64,000 bases of DNA from SFDP01 sp051891855 (GTDB lineage: Bacteria > Bacillota > Clostridia > Lachnospirales > Lachnospiraceae): NCBI GenBank assembly GCA_051891855.1, contig JBJFFP010000082.1, positions 13,634-77,633 of the forward strand, written 5' to 3'. Position 1 is the first letter of the stretch, and each line of letters starts with the position of its first letter. The notes beneath the pieces were generated by a model. It made no database searches and had not been told where the DNA came from. It saw only the letters and a list, made by a program, of their open reading frames with translations. The position numbers and the translations under genes were made by a program. Below, in pieces: positions 35,787 through 43,266 of the stretch.

Positions 35787-36497
35787 ATGGGATTGGAGAA
35801 AATACGGCAGGAGCTTTTGGCTATGAAGGATTTGGGCTATAAGGAATTTCAGAAAAAACTGATTCCTACAGTAGAAGAAGAGCGGATTATCGGGATTCGC
35901 ACCCCCATCCTTCGTAAATATTCTGTCAAGCTGGCAAAGCAGCAGGAAGTCAGAGAGTTTTTACAGGCTTTACCCCATTACTATTATGAGGAAAATAATC
36001 TTCATGGTTTTTTGGTGGAAAGGATTGAGGATTATGACCGGTGTATACAGGAGCTGGATATTTTTCTTCCTTATGTGGATAATTGGGCCACCTGTGATGG
36101 TACCGTTCCTAAAATATTGAAAAAAGAACCGGAGCAGACTCTGATTAAGGCTGCAGAATGGATAAAAAGTGACCGAACCTATGTCTGCCGTTACGGAATA
36201 AAGGTATTGATGGATCATTTTCTGGAAGAGAATTTTTCCGAAGAAATACTAAAGCTGGCGGCCGGGGTAAATTCAGAGGAATATTATGTAAGGATGATGC
36301 AGGCCTGGTTCTTTGCCACTGCACTGGCAAAGCAGTATGAAGCGGCCTTATCCTTCCTGAAGAATAGGTCCTTGGATGTCTGGGTGCATAATAAGACGAT
36401 TCAGAAGGCAAGGGAGAGCTATCGTATCAGCCCCGGGCAGAAGGAGGAATTGAAAGGATTGAAGTCTGCATATTCTTTTCCCAATTTGACATACTAA
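35787..36497 (+). CDS. AlkD-like DNA alkylation repair protein (HEAT-repeat)
   Basis: This 236-residue all-helical protein has motifs of the DNA alkylation repair family: YKEFQKKLIPTV, IGIRTPILRKYSVKLA, FLPYVDNWATCDGT and ICRYG-like VCRYGIKVLMDHFL, ending with VWVHNKTIQKARES. Members are monofunctional N-glycosylases for 3-methyl and 7-methyl purines, or structural relatives without activity. The WATCD aspartate corresponds to the functionally important acidic position in AlkD. The ATG at 35787 (AAGGCAAG upstream) lies 7 nt after tmk. Confidence 0.87.
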   Translation: MGLEKIRQELLAMKDLGYKEFQKKLIPTVEEERIIGIRTPILRKYSVKLAKQQEVREFLQALPHYYYEENNLHGFLVERIEDYDRCIQELDIFLPYVDNWATCDGTVPKILKKEPEQTLIKAAEWIKSDRTYVCRYGIKVLMDHFLEENFSEEILKLAAGVNSEEYYVRMMQAWFFATALAKQYEAALSFLKNRSLDVWVHNKTIQKARESYRISPGQKEELKGLKSAYSFPNLTY

Positions 36498-36523
36498 GAA
36501 AAACGAAGTGTATGGAGGAGAAT

Positions 36524-37558
36524 ATGGAAGGAAGCAGAAATAAAATGATGGGAAGAGGAAGCATGGAATTTGGGACTCCGGTCAGAATTGCCTGCAGTGC
36601 TTCCATTGTAGGAAAGAAGGAGGGGGAAGGCCCTCTGGGAAGACTTTTTGACCGGGTGGGAGAAGAGGATATGTTTGGGGCCTCCACCTGGGAGGAGGCA
36701 GAAAGCAATCTGCAGAAGGAAGCCGTATCTATTTGCCTGAATAAAAGTGGAATTACAATAGAGGAGGTTCGCTATTTATTTGCAGGAGACTTACTTGGTC
36801 AATCTATTGCTTCCAGCTTTGGTCTGGCTCAGTATGAGACTCCCCTGTTCGGTCTGTATGGGGCCTGCTCCACCAGCGGTCTGTCCATTGCCCTAGGTGC
36901 AATCACCGTTGCGGCAGGGCTGGCGGATAAAGTCATGTGTGTCACCTCCAGCCATTTTGCCAGTGCGGAAAAGGAGTTTCGTTATCCGCTGGAATACGGA
37001 AATCAGCGTCCGCTTTCCGCCTCCTGGACGGTAACCGGAGGGGGAGCCTTCCTCTTATCCCAAAGTCCGTCAGAGAAGGATCGGGCACAGATCAGTGGGC
37101 TCACTCCTGGGAAAATTGTTGACTATGGATTGAAGGATTCCATGAATATGGGGGCCTGTATGGCACCGGCAGCTTGTGATACCATTTATCGCCATTTTCA
37201 GGATTTTAAGCGAAAGCCAGAGGATTATGACAAAGTTGTCACCGGAGATTTGGGATATGTAGGGCAGCAGGCGCTTATCGACTTACTTAGTCAAAAGGGG
37301 ATTGATCTTTCAGATAAGCATATGGACTGCGGAATTGAGATCTTTAATCAGGACAGTCAGGATACTCATGCGGGAGGAAGCGGCTGTGGGTGTGCGGCCA
37401 CGGTGTTATCTGCTTACCTGTTAAAACAGCTGGAGGAAAACAGCTGGAATAGGATTCTCTTCGTTCCTACGGGAGCATTGCTTAGCCGGGTCAGCTTTAA
37501 CGAGGGAAATACGGTGCCGGGAATTGCTCACGGAGTGGTGATAGAAAGGATTTCCTAA
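36524..37558 (+). CDS. spoVAD: stage V sporulation protein AD
   Basis: This 344-residue thiolase-fold protein binds dipicolinic acid in the SpoVA complex. It shows LFAGDLLGQSIASSFGLAQ, FGLYGACSTSGLSIALGAIT, SHFASAEKEFRYPLEYGNQR, GDLGYVGQQALIDLL and HAGGSGCGCAATVLSAYL. The start at 36524 has GGAGG 5 nt upstream; an ATG at 36512 is also possible. It is the canonical neighbour of spoVAC but is 7.5 kb from it here, following the alkD-like gene. Confidence 0.96.
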   Translation: MEGSRNKMMGRGSMEFGTPVRIACSASIVGKKEGEGPLGRLFDRVGEEDMFGASTWEEAESNLQKEAVSICLNKSGITIEEVRYLFAGDLLGQSIASSFGLAQYETPLFGLYGACSTSGLSIALGAITVAAGLADKVMCVTSSHFASAEKEFRYPLEYGNQRPLSASWTVTGGGAFLLSQSPSEKDRAQISGLTPGKIVDYGLKDSMNMGACMAPAACDTIYRHFQDFKRKPEDYDKVVTGDLGYVGQQALIDLLSQKGIDLSDKHMDCGIEIFNQDSQDTHAGGSGCGCAATVLSAYLLKQLEENSWNRILFVPTGALLSRVSFNEGNTVPGIAHGVVIERIS

Positions 37559-37563
37559 ATAGA

Positions 37564-37592
37564 TTGAAAAAAACCTCCTCTACTGTTATACT
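37564..37592 (+). promoter_or_regulatory. sigma-A promoter of the ridA-aroK gene group
   Basis: TTGAAA (37564-37569) and TATACT (37587-37592) are 17 bp apart, between spoVAD and the small protein gene. This gives the following genes vegetative expression separate from spoVAD. Confidence 0.7.
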
Positions 37593-37619
37593 GAAAATTG
37601 TTTTAAAGGGGTGACAGCA

Positions 37620-37874
37620 GTGAGATTGATGGAATTTAAGATGGAACGGCAGGGACTTTTACAGGAGGGACAGCAGGTTACGGTAACAGAGGGGGTTTTA
37701 CCCAGTAACTACTACTATACCATAGACCCCTCACTGGCCATGTCCGGCAACATTCCTTTCCGGGAAAGACTGCTGGTAAAAGAAGGGACTGTGACAAAGA
37801 TTGTGGAGAATCAAAGGGGATTTTATGTCACCGTATCCTTTGAAGACACCAACCCTAATGCAAAAGAGGGGTAA
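37620..37874 (+). CDS. small conserved-looking hypothetical protein
   Basis: This protein of about 84 residues starts at GTG (37620), with AAAGGGG 8 nt upstream; a GTG at 37611 and an ATG at 37629 are alternatives. It is probably a beta-rich soluble domain (EGQQVTVTEGVLPSNYYYT, IPFRERLLVKEGTVTKI, FYVTVSFED). I do not recognise the family. It is directly behind a good promoter and 19 nt before ridA, so it is likely translated. Confidence 0.65.
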   Translation: MRLMEFKMERQGLLQEGQQVTVTEGVLPSNYYYTIDPSLAMSGNIPFRERLLVKEGTVTKIVENQRGFYVTVSFEDTNPNAKEG

Positions 37875-37893
37875 AACAGCAGGAGGAAAGAAA

Positions 37894-38274
37894 ATGAGTA
37901 TAAAGAAGATTATGACCGATAAGGCACCGGCAGCGATCGGACCCTATTCTCAGGGGATTATTGCGGATAAATTTTTATTTGCTTCGGGACAGATTCCCAT
38001 TAATCCTAAAAGCGGTGTGGTAGAGGCTGAAGGAATCGAAAGCCAGGCTCACCAGGTAATGAAGAACATTGGGGCAATCTTAGAGGCAGCCGGAAAGGAT
38101 TACGCCAGCGTGGTAAAGACCACCTGCTTTTTGGCGGATATGAAGGATTTTGCGGCATTTAATTTTGTATATGAGCAGTATTTTACGGAAAAACCGGCCA
38201 GAAGCTGCGTAGCCGTAAAAGAGCTTCCCAAATCCGTGCTCTGTGAAGTGGAAGTTATTGCCTATCTGGGATAG
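37894..38274 (+). CDS. ridA: RidA-family enamine/imine deaminase
   Basis: This 126-residue trimeric enzyme hydrolyses reactive 2-aminoacrylate-type enamines from PLP enzymes. It has APAAIGPYSQGI, FLFASGQIPINPKSG, QVMKNIGAILEAAG and PARSCVAVKELPK, with the substrate-binding arginine in PARS. The ATG at 37894 has AGGAGGAAAGAAA upstream; the frame is open further back but overlaps the previous gene. Length is standard. Confidence 0.95.
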   Translation: MSIKKIMTDKAPAAIGPYSQGIIADKFLFASGQIPINPKSGVVEAEGIESQAHQVMKNIGAILEAAGKDYASVVKTTCFLADMKDFAAFNFVYEQYFTEKPARSCVAVKELPKSVLCEVEVIAYLG

Positions 38275-38295
38275 CAGGGATAAGAGGAAATCAGG

Positions 38296-38799
38296 ATGAG
38301 AAAAACAATCGTGTTGATCGGAATGCCGGGGGCAGGGAAAAGCACGGTAGGTGTGGTCTTGGCCAAAAGACTGGGGTTGGATTTTGTGGATTCTGATCTG
38401 GTGATTCAAAAGAAAGAGGGAAAGCTTTTGCATCAGCTGATACAGCAGCAGGGGCCGGAGGGCTTTCTGGAAACGGAAAACCGGATTAATGCCTCTCTGT
38501 CACCCACGGCAGCGGTAGTGGCTACCGGAGGAAGCGTAATTTACGGGAAAGAGGCGATGGAGCATTTTAAGCAAATTGCCGTGGTGGTTTACCTGAAGCT
38601 TTCCCTGGCTGCCCTGAAAAGAAGACTGGGGGATTTGACTGAAAGAGGAGTAGTGTTAAGACCGGGACAGAGTCTGGATGACCTGTATCGGGAAAGATGT
38701 CCCCTGTACGAAAAATATGCGGCTCATACCATCGATTGTGAGGGTAGGGAGATTCGTGAAATTGTTGAAGAAATAGCCCAAATAATACAGACAGGATAA
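38296..38799 (+). CDS. aroK: shikimate kinase
   Basis: This 167-residue P-loop kinase phosphorylates shikimate for aromatic synthesis. It has GMPGAGKSTVG (Walker A), DFVDSDLVIQKKEG with the DxD substrate motif, ETE/ENR and VVATGGSVIYGKE, and the lid RRLGDLTERGVVLRPGQS. TAAGAGGAAATCAGG precedes the ATG. No other aro gene is adjacent. Confidence 0.93.
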   Translation: MRKTIVLIGMPGAGKSTVGVVLAKRLGLDFVDSDLVIQKKEGKLLHQLIQQQGPEGFLETENRINASLSPTAAVVATGGSVIYGKEAMEHFKQIAVVVYLKLSLAALKRRLGDLTERGVVLRPGQSLDDLYRERCPLYEKYAAHTIDCEGREIREIVEEIAQIIQTG

Positions 38800-38803
38800 A
38801 ATA

Positions 38804-39730
38804 ATGCAAATGAAAATACAAGAGTTAGAAAGCAGCCTTCTTCTTTTTCTGGCTGCTTTTATCTGGGGTGTGGCCTTTGTGGCCCAAAGTATAGGACTTT
38901 CCTATGTGGGCCCCATGACCTTTAACGGCACCCGTTTTCTTCTGGGAGGAGTGGTGCTGCTTCCCCTGATTTACTATCGAAGAAAAAGAAGACAGACAGA
39001 TATAGACAGTAATCCAAAAGAAACAAGGAGACAGAGGAAAGACCTTTTAACCGGGGGCCTGTGCTGCGGTCTTGCCATCTGTATAGCCTCCAGCTTCCAG
39101 CAGTATGGAATCGGATATACCACAGTGGGAAAGGCAGGCTTTATTACCGCCCTTTATATTGTAATTGTCCCTGTTCTGGGGACTTTTTTGGGAAAGAAGC
39201 CGGGTTCTCTGGTTTGGGCCGGGGCCTTACTGGCAACGGTGGGCTTCTACCTCTTATGCATAACGGAGAGTTTTCAGATTAATCGGGGGGATATACTGGT
39301 ATTTATCTGTGCAATTTGTTTTTCTTTCCATATTATGATTATTGATTATTTTGCTCCTAAAGTAGACGGGGTGGAGCTTTCCTGTCTGCAGTTTTTTATC
39401 AGTGGAATCTTGTGTATGGCAGGGGCTTTTTTATGGGAAAATCCCTCCTGGTCACAGATAGCGGCAGGAGCTGTTCCTATTCTATATGCAGGAATCTTCT
39501 CCTGTGGAATTGCCTATACTCTTCAGATTATTGGTCAGGCAAAAATAAATCCCACGGTGGCATCCATGGTTCTTAGTCTGGAAGCGGTTATTTCTGTTCT
39601 GGCCGGTTGGATTATATTGAAGGAGGAGCTGACAGTAAGACAGATATCAGGCTGTGTTCTGGTGTTCGGAGCCGTTATTCTGGCTCAGCTGCCGCAGCCT
39701 TTATTAAAAAAGAAAGAACAGCAGGAATAA
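38804..39730 (+). CDS. EamA/DMT-family transporter
   Basis: This 308-residue protein has ten predicted transmembrane segments in two EamA repeats (ESSLLLFLAAFIWGVAFVAQS near the start; SGILCMAGAFLW and AGIFSCGIAYTLQIIGQ later). Proteins of this type export amino acids or other metabolites; the substrate cannot be read. It starts 4 nt after aroK, followed by a terminator. Confidence 0.9.
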   Translation: MQMKIQELESSLLLFLAAFIWGVAFVAQSIGLSYVGPMTFNGTRFLLGGVVLLPLIYYRRKRRQTDIDSNPKETRRQRKDLLTGGLCCGLAICIASSFQQYGIGYTTVGKAGFITALYIVIVPVLGTFLGKKPGSLVWAGALLATVGFYLLCITESFQINRGDILVFICAICFSFHIMIIDYFAPKVDGVELSCLQFFISGILCMAGAFLWENPSWSQIAAGAVPILYAGIFSCGIAYTLQIIGQAKINPTVASMVLSLEAVISVLAGWIILKEELTVRQISGCVLVFGAVILAQLPQPLLKKKEQQE

Positions 39731-39746
39731 TAATCATTGTTTTGGA

Positions 39747-39777
39747 GATAGTAAATAAAAATATTTACTATCTTTTT
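39747..39777 (+). terminator. Rho-independent terminator between eamA gene and spoVAE
   Basis: GATAGTAAATA (39747-39757) and TATTTACTATC (39762-39772) form a perfect 11-bp stem with a 4-nt loop, followed by TTTTT. It ends 20 nt before spoVAE, so spoVAE either relies on readthrough or has a promoter inside this short gap. Confidence 0.85.
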
Positions 39778-39797
39778 CACTGTGGAGGAGGAAAACA

Positions 39798-40154
39798 ATG
39801 GATTATTTCAAAGCTTTTCTGATTGGAGGCCTGATTTGTGCCCTGGTTCAGATTTTAATGGAAAAAACAAAAATGCTGCCGGGAAGAATCATGGTTCTTC
39901 TGGTGACGGTGGGAGCCCTGTTAAGTGCAGTGGGAATATATGAACCCTTCGTAGAGTTTGCCGGTGCCGGTGCCAGCGTTCCTCTGCTGGGCTTTGGAAA
40001 TGTTTTAATGAAGGGGGTCAGGGAAGCGGTTGAGGAAAGCGGGTTCTTAGGGCTTTTTTCAGGGGGCTTTCAGGCAGGAGCAATCGGCTGCAGTGCAGCG
40101 CTGATTTTCGGGTACCTGGCCAGTCTCATCACCCGCTCCAAAATGAAGGAATAG
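39798..40154 (+). CDS. spoVAE: stage V sporulation protein AE
   Basis: This 118-residue membrane protein matches SpoVAE (SpoVAEB): FLIGGLICALVQILMEKTKMLPGRI, EFAGAGASVPLLGFGNVLMKGV and GFLGLFSGGFQAGAIG. It works with SpoVAC and SpoVAD in dipicolinic-acid transport. GTGGAGGAGGAAAACA precedes the ATG. It is separated from spoVAD by five genes, unlike the usual contiguous order. Confidence 0.95.
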   Translation: MDYFKAFLIGGLICALVQILMEKTKMLPGRIMVLLVTVGALLSAVGIYEPFVEFAGAGASVPLLGFGNVLMKGVREAVEESGFLGLFSGGFQAGAIGCSAALIFGYLASLITRSKMKE

Positions 40155-40180
40155 AAGCGTAGGGAAAGGGAAGAAAAAAA

Positions 40181-40209
40181 GTGACTTTGGGAATAAAATA
40201 TTTTATACT
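40181..40209 (+). promoter_or_regulatory. promoter of the feoA-feoB fusion gene
   Basis: GTGACT (40181-40186) and TATACT (40204-40209) are 17 bp apart. A short dyad ACTA-TGAG-TAGT (40207-40218) overlaps the expected start point. No metal box like those at 62160 is seen here. Confidence 0.5.
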
Positions 40210-40279
40210 ATGAGTAGTGTATTGTTTTAAGCAAATAAAAGAGTACACTGGATGGACAAGAAGATAAGGGGTGCATGGC

Positions 40280-42634
40280 ATGACGTTAAAGGAGCTGAAA
40301 ATCGGTGAATCGGCAGTAATCTGCAAGGTGGGAGGGGAAGGTGCCCTGCGCCAGCATTTTCTGGATATGGGAGTGATACCCTCAGCCAAGGTTACTCTGG
40401 TGAAATATGCCCCTATGGGAGACCCCATGGAGCTTTTAGTTCAGGGCTATGAGCTGACCCTGCGTTTGGAGGATGCAGCCAAAATCCAGGTGGAGGTGGT
40501 TGATGGGAATGAACCGGAAAGGGAAAAGAAGGACAAAGGATACCATTCACTGAAGGAGCACCCGGGTTTGGGGGAAGGAGGAAAATATCACAGTAAAGCA
40601 GATGAGAATCCCCTTCCTAAAGGCACGCAGCTGACGTTTGCCCTGGCAGGAAATCAGAACTGCGGTAAAACCACATTATTCAATCAGCTTACCGGCTCCA
40701 ATCAGCATGTGGGTAATTTTCCCGGAGTAACGGTGGATCAGAAAAGCGGCAGTATTAAGGGAAATCCCAATACTCTGGTTACGGATCTGCCGGGAATCTA
40801 TTCCCTGTCACCCTATACCAGTGAAGAGATTGTTTCCAGACGTTTTATCCTTGAGCAAAAGCCTACGGGAATTATTAATATTGCGGATGCCACCAATCTG
40901 GAACGTAATCTTTACCTGACCATGCAGCTGATGGAGCTGAATATTCCCATGGTTCTTGCCTTAAATATGATGGATGAGCTTACCGGTAACGGAGGCTGTG
41001 TACATATCAACGAAATGGAGGATATGCTGGGGATTCCCGTAGTACCGATTTCAGCGGCAAAAAACGAAGGAGTGAATGAGCTGGTGGATCATGCTCTCCA
41101 TGTGGCAAGATACCAGGAAAGACCGGGCAGAATGGATTTCTGCGATGAAAAGGATCACGGGGGAGCCTTACACCGGTGTCTCCACGGAATCATGCACCTG
41201 ATTCAGGACCATGCCGGTAAAGCGGGTATTCCCATCCGCTTTGCAGCCACCAAGCTGGTTGAAGGAGACCGGCAGGTGCTTGAAGCGATGAAGCTGACCG
41301 CAAATGAGAAAGAGATGCTGGAGCATATTATCTGCCAGATGGAGGAGGAACGGGGACTGGATCGGGCTGCAGCCATAGCGGATATGCGTTTTACCTTTAT
41401 CCACCAACTGGTGGAGGAATGCGTGGTGAGACCGAAGGAAAGCAGGGAGAGAGAAAGAAGCCGAAGAGCAGATCGGATTCTTACCGGTAAGTTTACGGCC
41501 ATTCCGGCCTTTGCCCTGATTATGTCCCTGGTATTTTTTCTTTCCTTTAATGTAGTAGGAGCCTGGCTTCAGGGATTTTTGGAAAGTGCCATTGAGTATC
41601 TTACCATGTGGGCAGATAGGGCGATGGCAGCATGGGGAATTAATCCGGTACTCCATTCCCTTTTCATCGACGGGATTTTTAACGGAGTAGGCAGTGTGCT
41701 CAGCTTTTTGCCTATTATCGTTACCCTGTTTTTCTTTTTATCCCTTTTGGAGGATACCGGTTATATGGCCAGGGTAGCCTTTGTTATGGATAAGCTTTTG
41801 CGAAAAATCGGACTTTCCGGACGGAGTATAGTGCCCATGCTGATTGGCTTTGGCTGTACCGTGCCGGGAGTAATGGCCACGAGAACCCTTCCGGCGGAAA
41901 GGGACCGCAAAATGACCATTATGCTGACTCCCTTTATGAGCTGTACCGCCAAGCTGCCCATTTATGGATTTTTCACGGCAGCCTTTTTCCCTGCCTACAG
42001 CGGTCTGATTATGGTAGGTCTTTATTTTCTGGGAATCCTTGTAGGGATTTTTACAGCACTTTGCTTAAAGAATACCATGTTCAGGGGAAAGGCAGTTCCC
42101 TTCGTTCTGGAGCTCCCCAATTATCGTATGCCGGGAGCTAAAAATGTAGCCAGACTTCTATGGGAAAAGGCTAAGGACTTTTTGCAGAGGGCCTTTACCG
42201 TCATCTTTTTGGCTACAATCATTATCTGGTTTTTGCAGACCTTTGATTTACAGATGAATATGGTCAGTGACTCAAAAGACAGTATTCTGGCCATGATTGC
42301 AGGAGGAATTGCTCCCATATTTGCTCCGCTGGGCTTTGGAGACTGGAGGATATCAACGGCACTGATTTCCGGCTTTATGGCGAAGGAAAGCGTAGTGTCT
42401 ACCTTAACGGTGCTTTTCGGAAGCACGCGGAATCTGATGGCAGTACTCACTCCCCTGTCGGCAGCAGCACTATTGGTTTTTTGTCTGCTGTACACACCCT
42501 GTGTGGCAGCCATTTCTTCCATCAAGAGAGAATTGGGCGGAAGATGGGCATTGGGAATCGTGGTACTGCAGTGTGCAATCGCCTGGATTTGTGCCTTTCT
42601 GGTCAGCCTGCTGGGGAGCCTGCTTATAGGATAG
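40280..42634 (+). CDS. feoB: FeoA-FeoB fusion ferrous iron transporter
   Basis: This 784-residue protein has an N-terminal FeoA-like SH3 domain (about 1-75: MTLKELKIGESAVI, QHFLDMGVIPSAKVTLV). A charged linker leads to a FeoB GTPase: G1 GNQNCGKTT, G3 DLPGIYS and G4 NMMD. The membrane core has GYMARVAFVMDKLL, GFGCTVPGVMATRT and MLTPFMSCTAKLPIYG. It imports Fe(II) across the cytoplasmic membrane. The ATG at 40280 (AAGGGG upstream) fits FeoA starts; a GTG at 40271 is an alternative. A second, unfused feoA-feoB lies at 62229-64000. Confidence 0.93.
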   Translation: MTLKELKIGESAVICKVGGEGALRQHFLDMGVIPSAKVTLVKYAPMGDPMELLVQGYELTLRLEDAAKIQVEVVDGNEPEREKKDKGYHSLKEHPGLGEGGKYHSKADENPLPKGTQLTFALAGNQNCGKTTLFNQLTGSNQHVGNFPGVTVDQKSGSIKGNPNTLVTDLPGIYSLSPYTSEEIVSRRFILEQKPTGIINIADATNLERNLYLTMQLMELNIPMVLALNMMDELTGNGGCVHINEMEDMLGIPVVPISAAKNEGVNELVDHALHVARYQERPGRMDFCDEKDHGGALHRCLHGIMHLIQDHAGKAGIPIRFAATKLVEGDRQVLEAMKLTANEKEMLEHIICQMEEERGLDRAAAIADMRFTFIHQLVEECVVRPKESRERERSRRADRILTGKFTAIPAFALIMSLVFFLSFNVVGAWLQGFLESAIEYLTMWADRAMAAWGINPVLHSLFIDGIFNGVGSVLSFLPIIVTLFFFLSLLEDTGYMARVAFVMDKLLRKIGLSGRSIVPMLIGFGCTVPGVMATRTLPAERDRKMTIMLTPFMSCTAKLPIYGFFTAAFFPAYSGLIMVGLYFLGILVGIFTALCLKNTMFRGKAVPFVLELPNYRMPGAKNVARLLWEKAKDFLQRAFTVIFLATIIIWFLQTFDLQMNMVSDSKDSILAMIAGGIAPIFAPLGFGDWRISTALISGFMAKESVVSTLTVLFGSTRNLMAVLTPLSAAALLVFCLLYTPCVAAISSIKRELGGRWALGIVVLQCAIAWICAFLVSLLGSLLIG

Positions 42635-42667
42635 AAAATGCCGATGAAACGGCAGAAAGAGGAAAGA

Positions 42668-43240
42668 ATGAAGAATAATCAGGAAATCAGAAGACCACAG
42701 ATAAATGAAATATATCGCCACTTTAAGGGGAATTTATATAAAATTATTACTTTAGCAAAGGATTCAGAGACGGATGAAGAGATGGTGGTTTACCAGGCTC
42801 TTTATGGGGAGTATCCTATTTTTGTCCGTTCTCTTGCCATGTTTTGTGAAGAGTTGGATAAAAAACGCTATCCCGGGGCCGAGCAAAAATATCGATTTGA
42901 ACCTGTCCACCAGCTGGTAAATATGGATTGGGAGGAAAGAGAGATTCTGCCGGAGGACAGGGCACAGTCCTTGGAAAAAAAGGAGGGCAGTAAGCCGGAG
43001 GATAAATCTAAGGAGCCGAAGCTGGATCCGCTGCTGGAGGCTTTTCTGGATGCCGACAGCTATCGGGAAAGACTGAATATTCTCAGGGGACTGGAGCATA
43101 GAATCACGCAGGAAATGATCAATACTATGGCTATTGTCCTAGACCTGGATATTCCGGAGGGTGAGCTGGAAAAACGTTATCAGGCTCTGGAAAACAGTAT
43201 TCTGACCCTGGAAAAATATGAATGTATCCGACTGGTATAA
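42668..43240 (+). CDS. DUF1653 domain protein
   Basis: This 190-residue protein has an N-terminal DUF1653 domain (about 8-60: PQINEIYRHFKGNLYKIITLA, MVVYQALYGEYPIFVRSLAMF). The domain is small, beta-rich and of unknown function, although often linked with nucleotide or tRNA proteins. The C-terminal half is acidic/basic mixed and helical (LDPLLEAFLDADSYRERL). The ATG at 42668 has GAAAGAGGAAAGA upstream. It is 26 nt before the SfsA-MutY gene. Confidence 0.82.
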   Translation: MKNNQEIRRPQINEIYRHFKGNLYKIITLAKDSETDEEMVVYQALYGEYPIFVRSLAMFCEELDKKRYPGAEQKYRFEPVHQLVNMDWEEREILPEDRAQSLEKKEGSKPEDKSKEPKLDPLLEAFLDADSYRERLNILRGLEHRITQEMINTMAIVLDLDIPEGELEKRYQALENSILTLEKYECIRLV

Positions 43241-43266
43241 GTAGTAGAGAATGAAGGAAAGAAAAG

